Positions 52,540-60,477 of a DNA stretch of 64,000 nt are shown here, in pieces; the stretch's first letter is position 1, and every line of letters starts with the position of its first letter. The notes beneath the pieces are model-generated. The model saw only the letters and a list, made by a program, of their open reading frames with translations. It did no database searches and was not told where the DNA came from. The stretch is from Weissella confusa (lineage in GTDB: Bacteria > Bacillota > Bacilli > Lactobacillales > Lactobacillaceae): positions 62,001 through 126,000 of the forward strand of contig JACSZT010000002.1 of assembly GCA_014332815.1 (NCBI GenBank), read 5' to 3'. The translations under genes were made by a program, and so were the position numbers.

Positions 52540-53459
52540 TGCTTAGCAACTTGTCGCTTAGCTAAAGCCGGACGACGTTTTGCAGGCACCCCTTTTGCAG
52601 CCAGCGGTACAGCCGCTGGCTGTTTTTCTTCGGGATCAAAGAGGATGCTAAACCAGGCTATTAAAATCTGACCAACAACCATAATGGTCCCAACCAAATT
52701 TAGATAGACCATCAAAACCAATAGCGATCCTAATGACTGGTAGAAGCCCACGCTCTTAACCGCAAATTGCGCATACCAGCTAAATCCAGCGTTCAGCAAT
52801 ACCAAGATGACGACTTCAATGCCGGAACCAAGCAGCGTTGCCTTCCATGGCAAACGCTTAGCTGGCAAAGCAACGTTAAATACACACATCAACAACCACA
52901 ATCCGATCAAGGCAAACAATCGACTTTGCTTAGCTAACTCATCCAACCAAGGCAAGTCACCAGGAATTGCTTGGATAATCGCCGGCATAATCGCTGTCGC
53001 TGCCATAACAATTCCTGCCGTAATCAAGATAACCATCAACCACAGAAAACTAAACACACGCGTCAGCATGCCACTCACGCGTTCCGGCACATCGTGCACA
53101 CCATTAAACGCTTTTCGAATGACTGCCAATACCGCACTAGCTCCCCAAACAGTTGTCACAATTGAGAATGACAAAATTCCAACACCACCACTCAGTACCG
53201 ACTTAATAATCGGTGCCAAAATAGACATGATGTTAGCAGGCAGATTGGTTTTCAACGTGGCAATTAACTCCGTTGACGAGATGCCAACCAGACCGGCAAT
53301 CGCACCAATACTCATTAACACTGGTACTAACGACAACAACGTGTAATACGTAATGGTTGGACCAACCATATTTAAGTTAGCGCGACTAATAAATGTTTGT
53401 AGGTCCGCAAAGCGAAATTGTTTACGAAATTTTTCGATATCTACTTTTAACCCACGCAT
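52509..53459 (-). CDS. YihY/BrkB-family membrane protein
   Basis: This 316-residue protein has about six membrane segments with 'NMVGPTITYYTLLSLVPVLMSIGAIAG' and 'GASAVLAVIRKAFNGVHDVPE', the YihY/UPF0761 pattern. A basic C-terminal tail (AKRRPALAKRQVAKHYRKRTTRSS) lies in the part overlapping the convergent gene. The start at 53459 sits right behind AAGGAGATAAGGGGG; the longer frame (to 53660) reads through parS and a terminator and is rejected. Confidence 0.82.
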   Translation of the reverse strand: MRGLKVDIEKFRKQFRFADLQTFISRANLNMVGPTITYYTLLSLVPVLMSIGAIAGLVGISSTELIATLKTNLPANIMSILAPIIKSVLSGGVGILSFSIVTTVWGASAVLAVIRKAFNGVHDVPERVSGMLTRVFSFLWLMVILITAGIVMAATAIMPAIIQAIPGDLPWLDELAKQSRLFALIGLWLLMCVFNVALPAKRLPWKATLLGSGIEVVILVLLNAGFSWYAQFAVKSVGFYQSLGSLLVLMVYLNLVGTIMVVGQILIAWFSILFDPEEKQPAAVPLAAKGVPAKRRPALAKRQVAKHYRKRTTRSS

Positions 53460-53534
53460 CCCCCTTATCTCCTTCGCTTTTCTTACAGTATCGCAGTTAT
53501 CGCGTCGCCGGGTCAAAACATTTGCTTGATTGGC

Positions 53535-53579
53535 AAACAAAAACGAGCGAATGTTCCACATGAAACATTCGCTCGTTTT
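53535..53579 (-). terminator. Intrinsic terminator built around a parS-like site
   Basis: The minus-strand 19-bp arms (53540-53558 with 53561-53579, one mismatch) are followed by TTTTTGTTTG, immediately behind the stop of the 69-residue membrane protein gene. The centre of the hairpin is the parS-like site at 53552-53567. Confidence 0.75.
53552..53567. other. parS-like site (15/16 match) within a terminator
   Basis: TGTTCCACATGAAACA differs from TGTTNCACGTGAAACA at one position. Confidence 0.75.
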
Positions 53580-53787
53580 AATTTTGTGGTCGATTGTCCT
53601 TGACGTAATTCCAAAAACTAACCACCGCTGATAGCAAATCAACTGCTGGCAAAATGGCAATAAAAATCCATTTCATCGTTGGGTCAGTTGGTCGGAAAAT
53701 CAAAAACCAAACCGTATCAATAATTAATTGTACAAATAATTGTTGTGGTGTCGCCCTAAAAAACGACTTACCAAACGCACCAAACAT
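53578..53787 (-). CDS. Small membrane protein of unknown function, 69 residues
   Basis: Two predicted membrane segments (QLIIDTVWFLIF and IFIAILPAVDLLSAVVSF) and a polar tail. A strong AGGGGGC site precedes the ATG. It is 14 bp after the esterase gene in the same direction, so it is likely co-transcribed. No family recognised. Confidence 0.65.
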   Translation of the reverse strand: MFGAFGKSFFRATPQQLFVQLIIDTVWFLIFRPTDPTMKWIFIAILPAVDLLSAVVSFWNYVKDNRPQN

Positions 53788-53801
53788 GGTTGCCCCCTAA
53801 A

Positions 53802-54695
53802 TCAGAGCCACTTCTCCAAGAAGGCAATCTTCTCATCGGTGAACTCTGGCGTCATGTATGACGCAGGTCCGTGTCCAGTTCCTTCAACCAAATGCAACAC
53901 TGCCTTTTCTTCAGGAACATACTGACGAGCCGCGTCAATCATATTAACTGTCTGTTGATAAGGTACCACAGCATCGGCCGTTCCTGCAAATGCCAAAATA
54001 GGTGGCATTTGATCATTAAAGTACATTTCTGGGTTGTAGTTCTTAACGCGTTGTGGGACATCCTTAGGCGCTTGCTTGTTAAACATTTGACCTTCGAATG
54101 ATTCCGCTGTACCTGTTTCAGCGTACTTTGGCGTCACACCACTCTCTTCAAATTGTGAAACAAATTGATCAAAAGCGTATGGTCCATACATCGCGATAAT
54201 CGCATTTACTATTTCCGGTTGATTGTTATTGTCACCCATAAATGGATTTTGCAACGCATCAACTGACGCTGATACACCAGTCATCACAGCCAAGTGTGCC
54301 CCTGAAGACTCACCCATCAAAGCAACGCGATCCATATCCAATTGATACTCATCAGCGTGAGCACGCAAGAAACGTAGTGCAGCCTTAATCTCGTAAATTT
54401 GGAATGGGAAATCCTTTTGATGAATCAATGAGTAATCCACGCTCACGACAGCATAGCCCTTATCCAACATACGCAAAGCTGGTTCTAGCTTGTGTGAACT
54501 CTTATCACCAAAGATCAAGCCACCACCGTAGATATCGACGATGACTGGGAAAGGTCCTTGACCGTCGTTTGGTAGGTAAATATCCATGCTGTGACGGTCA
54601 CCATCCATGTAGGCCACATCGTGCCATTGTTGCTTAATGTAGTCGGTTTCGGCTGGGACCTTTTGATAGTCTCGCTCAATAAACTTTTCTGCCAT
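53802..54695 (-). CDS. Alpha/beta hydrolase, HSL-type esterase
   Basis: This 297-residue protein has an oxyanion-hole motif variant 'VDIYGGGLIFGD' (GGG), nucleophile elbow GESSG ('RVALMGESSGAHLAVM'), acid in 'AGTADAVVPYQQ' and terminal His in 'EGTGHGPAS'. It is probably a carboxylesterase acting on short acyl esters. First gene of a two-gene unit. Confidence 0.85.
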   Translation of the reverse strand: MAEKFIERDYQKVPAETDYIKQQWHDVAYMDGDRHSMDIYLPNDGQGPFPVIVDIYGGGLIFGDKSSHKLEPALRMLDKGYAVVSVDYSLIHQKDFPFQIYEIKAALRFLRAHADEYQLDMDRVALMGESSGAHLAVMTGVSASVDALQNPFMGDNNNQPEIVNAIIAMYGPYAFDQFVSQFEESGVTPKYAETGTAESFEGQMFNKQAPKDVPQRVKNYNPEMYFNDQMPPILAFAGTADAVVPYQQTVNMIDAARQYVPEEKAVLHLVEGTGHGPASYMTPEFTDEKIAFLEKWL

Positions 54696-54722
54696 GTGTT
54701 TCGCTCACTTTCCTAGACAAAT

Positions 54723-54757
54723 AAAAAAGGTGAATGCATATCTGCATCCACCTTTAT
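54723..54757 (-). terminator. Intrinsic terminator of the AAT permease gene
   Basis: The minus-strand AAAGGTGGATGCA / TGCATTCACCTTT is followed by TTT. Confidence 0.7.
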
Positions 54758-54768
54758 CATACACTATT

Positions 54769-56112
54769 TTATTCTTTAACTCGGCGACTAAGGGCAATCA
54801 TGATGATAAACCAGATAATAGCCAAGACCGTTGTTGGCATCGTTGACTTCGTAAATAGCAAAATCAAGAAGATACCTGCTAGGAAAGCCATCGTTAGGTA
54901 ATCCGTAAATGGCGCTCCAGGCATCTTGAAGTGTTGTTCACCGTTCTTGAAGTCATCTGATTGACGGTAACGCAAGTGCGCAAACACAAGCACGCCATAG
55001 ATAACCACGAAAGCGGCCGAGGCAACCGATGTCACCAAATCAAACGCGTTCGATGGGAACAAAACATTCACAACAGCTGCCAAAGCAATCAAAATCGTTG
55101 AAATGTTGATGGCGTTACGTGGAATGTAACGACGGTTCAACTTACCAGCGTAGCCCTTTCCATTAGACAATGAGAAAAGCATACGACCAGTTGTAAATAA
55201 TGAACTATTCAATGATGACGCAGCGGCAGTCAACACAACGAAGTTAATAATTCCAGCCGCAGCTGAAATACCAATTCCGGCAAACACTTGCACGAATGGT
55301 GATTCGTTTGCATTGTAATTCGTCCATGGTTGAATACTCATGATGGCAATCAATGCACCAACATAGAAGATCAAAATTCGGATAATAATTGAATTAATTG
55401 ACTTCGGAATCGTCTTCAATGGATCTTTTGTTTCAGCAGCCGTCATACCGACGAACTCAATTCCCAAAAAGGCGAAGAAGACCATTTGGAACGCTGCCAA
55501 AATTTGATGTCCTTGGTGTGCCACCACGCCGTGTTGCCATAGGTTTGATAGGCTCGTTACCCCGGCTGACGTCTTCGTGTGCATCACAATCATAATAATT
55601 CCAGTCACAATCATTGCCAAGATAGCAACGATTTTAATCATTGAGAACCAGAATTCCGTTTCACCAAAGGCAGAAACGGCAATGATGTTAATTCCGTAAA
55701 GGGCTGCCAAGAAAATGATTTCCCAAATCCACACTGGAACTGATGGAAACCAGAACTTCATATATGTTCCAACGGCCGTCAATTCAGCCATCGCAATCGT
55801 AATCCAGCCAATCCAGTACGTCCAACCGATGACGAAGCCTGCCTTTTTGCCTAGGTACTTCTCAACGAATCCGACAAAAGTTGGCTTATCAGGATCAGTA
55901 AGCAACAATTCTCCCAATGCGCGCATCATCCAGAACATGAACAATCCAGTGATGATGTAGATTAGCAGAATAGCTGGCCCTGCTGTACTAATTGAGTGAC
56001 CAGCACCCAAAAACAGTCCAGTTCCGATTGTTCCACCAAGCGCAATCATCTCAACGTGGCGACTTGATAGTCCACGTTCTAGCTTCTGATTAGAAGCTTC
56101 TTGCTGTGCCAT
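54769..56112 (-). CDS. AAT-family amino-acid permease
   Basis: This 447-residue protein has 12 predicted membrane segments and 'LSSRHVEMIALGGTIGTGLFLGAGHSISTAGPAILLIY', 'RALGELLLTDPDKPTFVGFVEKYLGKKAGFVIGWTYW', as in D-serine/D-alanine/glycine or aromatic permeases of the AAT family. Substrate not determinable. Unlike the AAT gene at 22408 it has a simple promoter (56190-56217) and no leader ORF. Start at 56112 with AAAGAGAG upstream. Confidence 0.85.
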   Translation of the reverse strand: MAQQEASNQKLERGLSSRHVEMIALGGTIGTGLFLGAGHSISTAGPAILLIYIITGLFMFWMMRALGELLLTDPDKPTFVGFVEKYLGKKAGFVIGWTYWIGWITIAMAELTAVGTYMKFWFPSVPVWIWEIIFLAALYGINIIAVSAFGETEFWFSMIKIVAILAMIVTGIIMIVMHTKTSAGVTSLSNLWQHGVVAHQGHQILAAFQMVFFAFLGIEFVGMTAAETKDPLKTIPKSINSIIIRILIFYVGALIAIMSIQPWTNYNANESPFVQVFAGIGISAAAGIINFVVLTAAASSLNSSLFTTGRMLFSLSNGKGYAGKLNRRYIPRNAINISTILIALAAVVNVLFPSNAFDLVTSVASAAFVVIYGVLVFAHLRYRQSDDFKNGEQHFKMPGAPFTDYLTMAFLAGIFLILLFTKSTMPTTVLAIIWFIIMIALSRRVKE

Positions 56113-56189
56113 AGTTAACACTCTCTTTCTGACTTTTTATTTAATTTTCTTTTCCAATAACGCTGTCGCAAAGTTGCAACACTCTTTCT

Positions 56190-56217
56190 AGTATATAAGA
56201 ATTCACTCATTTTTCAA
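56190..56217 (-). promoter_or_regulatory. Promoter of the AAT permease gene
   Basis: TTGAAA, 16 bp, TATACT on the minus strand. Confidence 0.6.
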
Positions 56218-56261
56218 GATTTCGCCGACTTACGGCAACTAATATTTCTTTTTTCGCAAAC

Positions 56262-56294
56262 AAAAACGGCTAGGTTCAATCGAGCCTAGCCGTT
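56262..56294 (-). terminator. Intrinsic terminator of the 136-residue protein gene
   Basis: The minus-strand AACGGCTAGG / CCTAGCCGTT is followed by TTTGTTTG. Confidence 0.75.
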
Positions 56295-56302
56295 AATTGA
56301 TT

Positions 56303-56713
56303 TTAGTAATTTGGACCTGGGAAATCGTCCGGCGTCATGTCGTTCAAACGCTTCAACAAGCGACGCAAGATACCCTTCTCAGTCATAGCTGCCCACATAC
56401 CTTCCAAGCGACGCTCACCGTAAATGACAACAGATGTCACAGCGCGCAAGTCGCGGAAGTCTGAGCTAGTACGTGAAATTTCATCCACTTCTTCTTCAGG
56501 CAACTCTTGGTGTCCCTTTTGCTTCAACGTACGATCGAAGTTGCGATCAAAGTAATCTGACCACTCAAAAGCCTTAGCAAGCTCAATCATGCGTTCGTCG
56601 TATTGTGGGTGTCCATCTGCGACAGCCCCCATTACCCAAGGAATTTCCTTGCCTTCAATTTCTGCCAAAAAGGCGTCCCACTTCTTAAAATCAAAAGGGT
56701 GTTCTTTTGCCAT
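56303..56713 (-). CDS. Protein of unknown function, 136 residues
   Basis: A soluble, charged protein (FDFKKWDAFLAEIEGKEIPW, EEEVDEISRTSSDFRDLRAVTSVVIYGERR) possibly related to the DUF6508 group; that link is from memory and uncertain. Good GGAGG site. Downstream of gshA in the same direction but separated by about 100 bp. Confidence 0.6.
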   Translation of the reverse strand: MAKEHPFDFKKWDAFLAEIEGKEIPWVMGAVADGHPQYDERMIELAKAFEWSDYFDRNFDRTLKQKGHQELPEEEVDEISRTSSDFRDLRAVTSVVIYGERRLEGMWAAMTEKGILRRLLKRLNDMTPDDFPGPNY

Positions 56714-56813
56714 TAGTTGCCTCCTTCATTTTGACGAGAGAGCCCAATGTTTCGACCGTCCTCTCGATATCACGAAAGCTATTGTAACACTTTACTTCCT
56801 TTTAGTCAGTAAA

Positions 56814-58283
56814 TTAGGCCGGTAAGATTTCTGGGAACAATTCCGTCAGGTCCTTGGACTCGTGCAAAACTTCGACATGGTCACCGACTGATAGCGTCAC
56901 AGTATCGCGGGTACGCTCTTTAACACGTACACCTAACTCATACGCCTGCTTAATGACACTAGCTAATTCACCACGACCAAACAAATCCTCAAACTGTTCG
57001 TCATGTTTCACGTGGAACAAATCACCACGTTCATTTCCCACCTTCGTCGCCCACGCTTGTAGCTCATCTGGCGTTTTAGCCAGCGCCACAATTTTAGCAG
57101 CTGGCGTCTTGCTTGGTGTTAGGATGCGTTCTGCAATCAGTGATAGGCCATCGTTAAAGCGCATACCAAAATGATCGGCAAGCTTTGACACTTCACCCAT
57201 TAAGGCCATTGCCTCTTTTTGATTAGGCAATTTATCCGTCGGTGACTGCATTGCGATTTCATTTGCTAGCTCATCGGCGTGCACCAAATCATCTGCCGAA
57301 TAGACCTCATCTTGAAGTAACAAGTAAATAATTACCAAGTGAATGATGTTCAGCGCATTTTCAGAAATGCCCGCCGGGTCAAAGGGGTCAGCATCCAAAA
57401 TACGCAATTCTAAGTAATGAACACCTTCTGTAACCATCGCTTCTTTTGTCTCCGGCCCCTTAAATCGAACCGTGCCATAGAATTCGTGGTTTGAATATAA
57501 ATCCCCTGCCTGGATATGCTGATCGATTTGGTCCAAATGATCTGCCAAATTTGTCGCATAATTAATCTGGATGTTTGCATCATTTGCAAATCCAAATTGA
57601 CTCGTTCGTAGCGAACGTACTGGGTGCTCAAGTTCAGGCAAACGTGAATCAGTTGAATTCAAACTAAATGGCGTTGCCCCAAACAAGTACACAAACAACC
57701 ACCGATTAGCTGAAATGGCTTGTGCCAACTTGAAATACACGCGATTCTTATACGTCACATAGTCAGTTTCATCGCTAAGCGCAAACAACTTTTCAAGCAA
57801 CGATTCTGGCAATGAATAATTTAAATGAAGTCCGGTGATAATTTCGTGGGTTGACCCATATTTATCCGTTAACCAATCGCGATATTCACTAATCCATGGT
57901 CGATCAAACGTTTCATCGACCCACTGCAAATCGTCAGGCGTCAAACGTGGTGGCATACTCAATGGCCAAATCGTTTCGTTTTCGGCCATGTGATCACGCA
58001 AAACCCATTGTAATTGCAACAACAAGTCGCGTGCCATCTCAAATGACGTAGCTGGCTCAGTAACAATTTCTGATTGCGTTTCACTATAATCCGTCTGTAA
58101 ATAGGGGTGCGTGGCCCGTGGACCTAATGTATCCGGATACACACGACGGCTCAAGCGTCCCTCTTCCGTAACGCGATGCTCTTCAATTTCGATGCCGAAA
58201 CGACCACCCAGCAATTCGTGATATAAATCATTTTCAGCAACTAGCTTGCCGATTTCCAACTGGTATTCTGCCATATTTCTCAT
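56814..58283 (-). CDS. gshA: Glutamate-cysteine ligase
   Basis: This 489-residue protein matches the N-terminal ligase of GshA/GshF: 'ELLGGRFGIEIEEHRVTEEGRLSRRVYP', 'TDYSETQSEIVTEPATS', 'GLHLNYSLPESLLEKLF' and 'HYLELRILDADPFDPAGI'. It makes gamma-glutamylcysteine. The glutathione synthetase half of GshF is missing and no gshB is in the window. An exact parS site lies within the coding region near the C-terminus (residues LFHVKH). The start is ambiguous between 58283 and 58274. Confidence 0.85.
   Translation of the reverse strand: MRNMAEYQLEIGKLVAENDLYHELLGGRFGIEIEEHRVTEEGRLSRRVYPDTLGPRATHPYLQTDYSETQSEIVTEPATSFEMARDLLLQLQWVLRDHMAENETIWPLSMPPRLTPDDLQWVDETFDRPWISEYRDWLTDKYGSTHEIITGLHLNYSLPESLLEKLFALSDETDYVTYKNRVYFKLAQAISANRWLFVYLFGATPFSLNSTDSRLPELEHPVRSLRTSQFGFANDANIQINYATNLADHLDQIDQHIQAGDLYSNHEFYGTVRFKGPETKEAMVTEGVHYLELRILDADPFDPAGISENALNIIHLVIIYLLLQDEVYSADDLVHADELANEIAMQSPTDKLPNQKEAMALMGEVSKLADHFGMRFNDGLSLIAERILTPSKTPAAKIVALAKTPDELQAWATKVGNERGDLFHVKHDEQFEDLFGRGELASVIKQAYELGVRVKERTRDTVTLSVGDHVEVLHESKDLTELFPEILPA
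57004..57019. other. parS site (exact consensus) inside gshA
   Basis: TGTTTCACGTGGAACA is identical to the site at 44096. On the coding strand it specifies part of DLFHVKHDEQ. Confidence 0.85.
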
Positions 58284-58423
58284 CTACCCTTCTGCGGTAT
58301 TTAAGAATTATTATAAATGAATGAGACGACTTTAACAGCGAAATCTTTTTTGACCCTTTTTATTTGTCCACTTTTATAAAAGCGACTATTATAAGGTTTG
58401 AAAAAACAGACTGGAGTATGCAC

Positions 58424-59065
58424 ATGAAGATTGGAATTATCGGGGCAACCGGAATGGCCGGTTCTGCCTTTGTTATCGAAGGTTACCAACGTAGGCACCA
58501 AGTTACTGCAATCACACGTTCAGCCGGCAAGGTGACGCGTATGTTTGGTAATGAAATCCCTTCTTTCGAACGTCAAAACTTCGAATTGACGCGCGAAGAC
58601 CTAACACAATTTGATGTTATCATCGTCGCTTCGAACTTCACTCGCGCTAGTGATCACGTTCGTTTCGCCGAATATCTACACGACCAATTGGCTGGCACTG
58701 ACGCCCCTATCGTCGTCTTCATTGTTGGTTCTTCAACTTTGCAAATGCCTGATGGCTCAGTAATGGCTGATCGTCTAGGTTTGATGCGTGGACAAGCACC
58801 TTGGATTGAAGCAGCAATCGAGCAAGCAAACGAATACAAGTACTTGCAAACGGTTGATGATTTCGCCTGGATGGCAATTTCACCACAACAAGCCTTTATG
58901 CCAGGTCCTGCAACGCCAACATACTTGAAGTCAGACGACGCTTTGATCTTCAACGCACGTGAGGAATCACGTGTTACGACTGGTACGCTGGCCAAGGCTT
59001 TGTATGATGAGTTGGAAGCTCCTACTCACATTCACGGTCGTTTCACGGCAGCTGACAAGTTCTAA
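58424..59065 (+). CDS. NAD(P)-binding epimerase/reductase-like protein
   Basis: This 213-residue Rossmann protein has 'MKIGIIGATGMAGSAFVIEGYQRRHQVTAITRSAGK'. It resembles YwnB/NmrA-like NAD(P)-dependent epimerase homologues that lack the YxxxK catalytic pair. Function unknown. It is divergent from gshA. The start at 58424 is eight bases from GGAG; ATG at 58418 is the alternative. Confidence 0.78.
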   Translation: MKIGIIGATGMAGSAFVIEGYQRRHQVTAITRSAGKVTRMFGNEIPSFERQNFELTREDLTQFDVIIVASNFTRASDHVRFAEYLHDQLAGTDAPIVVFIVGSSTLQMPDGSVMADRLGLMRGQAPWIEAAIEQANEYKYLQTVDDFAWMAISPQQAFMPGPATPTYLKSDDALIFNAREESRVTTGTLAKALYDELEAPTHIHGRFTAADKF

Positions 59066-59125
59066 CAAAAACATTACCGTGTCTATTTAAAACATATACA
59101 ATCCAATCCAAAAAATACGGTAATT

Positions 59126-59162
59126 AAAAAGCTGGCAATCATGAAGATTGCCAGCTTTTTTG
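59126..59162. terminator. Bidirectional intrinsic terminator
   Basis: AAAAAGCTGGCAATC / GATTGCCAGCTTTTT between convergent genes. Confidence 0.85.
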
Positions 59163-59168
59163 TACTAT

Positions 59169-59939
59169 TTAAAACTTACCGTTGTCGTTAGCCCACTTGT
59201 CTCGGGCCGGAATTTCTTCAATAATGTCCCAGTGTTCCGCAATCTTGCCGTCAGCAACACGGAATAGATCGTAGAATGTCACTGCCTTACCGGCAAATTC
59301 ACCATCCCCCATCACCAAGACAAAGTTTCCTTGGCCCAAAACCTTGAATACCTTGTCATAAACCATGGCAACGCCTTGTTCAGCCATCGCTGCAAAGGCC
59401 GTCGTAAGTCCCGTCAAACCATCAGCAATATCTGTATTGTGTTGGATGTAGTCCTCACCAGCAATGTATTCTGGGAGCTTTTCTGGGTTTTCACCACGCA
59501 AAACGTCGCGAACGAAGTCTGATACCAATTGCTTGTTTTCGTCAGTCTTGTCCAAGTCCGTCACGGCTGTTTCACCATCGAATTGCGTGTGACCTGATGG
59601 GTTTGGTGCCACCACGTTGGTCACGTTATCCCAGTGTTCCGCAATCTTGTCACCTTCAAAACGGAAAACATCAAAGGCAACTTGATCACCCGAACCGGCG
59701 AAGTTCACCACGTTTTGCAAAACAACAAAGTCGCCATCTTCAAATGAACGAACCGTTTCCAACGTGGTCTTCACGGGTGCTTCTTGCAAGCCCTTAACCG
59801 CGCCAATAAACGCATCTCGGCCATCCCCAAAGTTCAAATTGTGTTGCTTGTAGGTAGGCAACGCGCTTGCCTCAGCAACCGCGATATCACCTGAAACAAA
59901 TGTACCAACCAATGCTTTTGCAATATCTGTATGGGTCAT
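59169..59939 (-). CDS. Tandem SnoaL-like (NTF2-fold) protein
   Basis: This 256-residue protein contains two SnoaL-like halves (about 1-120 and 130-250), each with a 'FRFEGDKIAEHWDNV' or 'FRVADGKIAEHWDII' strand-helix signature. Such proteins are small-molecule isomerases or binding proteins. It is divergent from an HxlR regulator, so it is probably its target. GGAGGT ribosome-binding site. Confidence 0.82.
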   Translation of the reverse strand: MTHTDIAKALVGTFVSGDIAVAEASALPTYKQHNLNFGDGRDAFIGAVKGLQEAPVKTTLETVRSFEDGDFVVLQNVVNFAGSGDQVAFDVFRFEGDKIAEHWDNVTNVVAPNPSGHTQFDGETAVTDLDKTDENKQLVSDFVRDVLRGENPEKLPEYIAGEDYIQHNTDIADGLTGLTTAFAAMAEQGVAMVYDKVFKVLGQGNFVLVMGDGEFAGKAVTFYDLFRVADGKIAEHWDIIEEIPARDKWANDNGKF

Positions 59940-60023
59940 AGTTTTGTACCTCCAAGTACTTTTTCAAAATCGTTCTTGTCTATGCCTATAATATAGCGCA
60001 CGCGGATAAATTGCATAAGTAGG

Positions 60024-60059
60024 CACTTTAAAGTGGCATAGTTTCCCTAAAGAAACTAT
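60024..60059. promoter_or_regulatory. Palindromic operators in the HxlR-SnoaL intergenic region
   Basis: CACTTTAAAGTG (60024-60035) is a perfect 12-bp palindrome. ATAGTTTC / GAAACTAT (60038-60059) is an 8-bp inverted repeat with a 6-bp spacer. Both lie between the divergent genes and are candidate HxlR binding sites. Confidence 0.55.
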
Positions 60060-60103
60060 TGTGTGATACATTAGCTTCACAGAAAAAAACAAGGAGACAC
60101 CCG

Positions 60104-60439
60104 ATGACGTTTAGTATCGACATGACACCAGAAATTGCTGAGAAACTCGTAACCCTTAACGAACTGCATCGCAATCGTTGGCGTCCAGACATCGTTAACC
60201 TCTTATTAGAGGACGGGACGCTCCGCTTTGGCGAATTGCAAAAGAAGCTGGGCATCACGCAAAAAGTGCTGACTAGCAATTTGAAATGGCTGGAAGAAAA
60301 CAAAATTGTAACTCGCAAGGTTTATCCCGAGGTGCCACCCCGTGTTGAATATTCATTGACTGACGTTGGGCAACAGCTACAAGACGTTCACGAAGCAATG
60401 CGGGTTTGGGCTGACTACTACGTAACTCACGTTAAATAG
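60104..60439 (+). CDS. HxlR-family transcriptional regulator
   Basis: This 111-residue winged-helix protein has 'RWRPDIVNLLLEDGTLRFGELQKKLGITQKVLTSNLKWLEENKIVTRKVYPEVPPRVEYSLTDVG', the HxlR pattern, without the usual N-terminal cysteine, so redox or electrophile sensing by Cys is unlikely. AAGGAGA ribosome-binding site decides the start at 60104. Confidence 0.87.
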   Translation: MTFSIDMTPEIAEKLVTLNELHRNRWRPDIVNLLLEDGTLRFGELQKKLGITQKVLTSNLKWLEENKIVTRKVYPEVPPRVEYSLTDVGQQLQDVHEAMRVWADYYVTHVK

Positions 60440-60440
60440 A

Positions 60441-60477
60441 AAAATGGCGCTACTTCTTGCGAGGTAGCGCCATTTTT
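60441..60477. terminator. Bidirectional intrinsic terminator
   Basis: AAAATGGCGCTAC / GTAGCGCCATTTT between convergent genes; it touches the stop codon of the AI-2E-type gene. Confidence 0.75.

Noticed and set aside
53460-53660. 67-codon extension of the BrkB-family gene
   Set aside because: It reads through a parS-like site and a terminator and overlaps the 69-residue membrane protein; the ATG at 53459 has a strong AAGGAG...GGGGG site.
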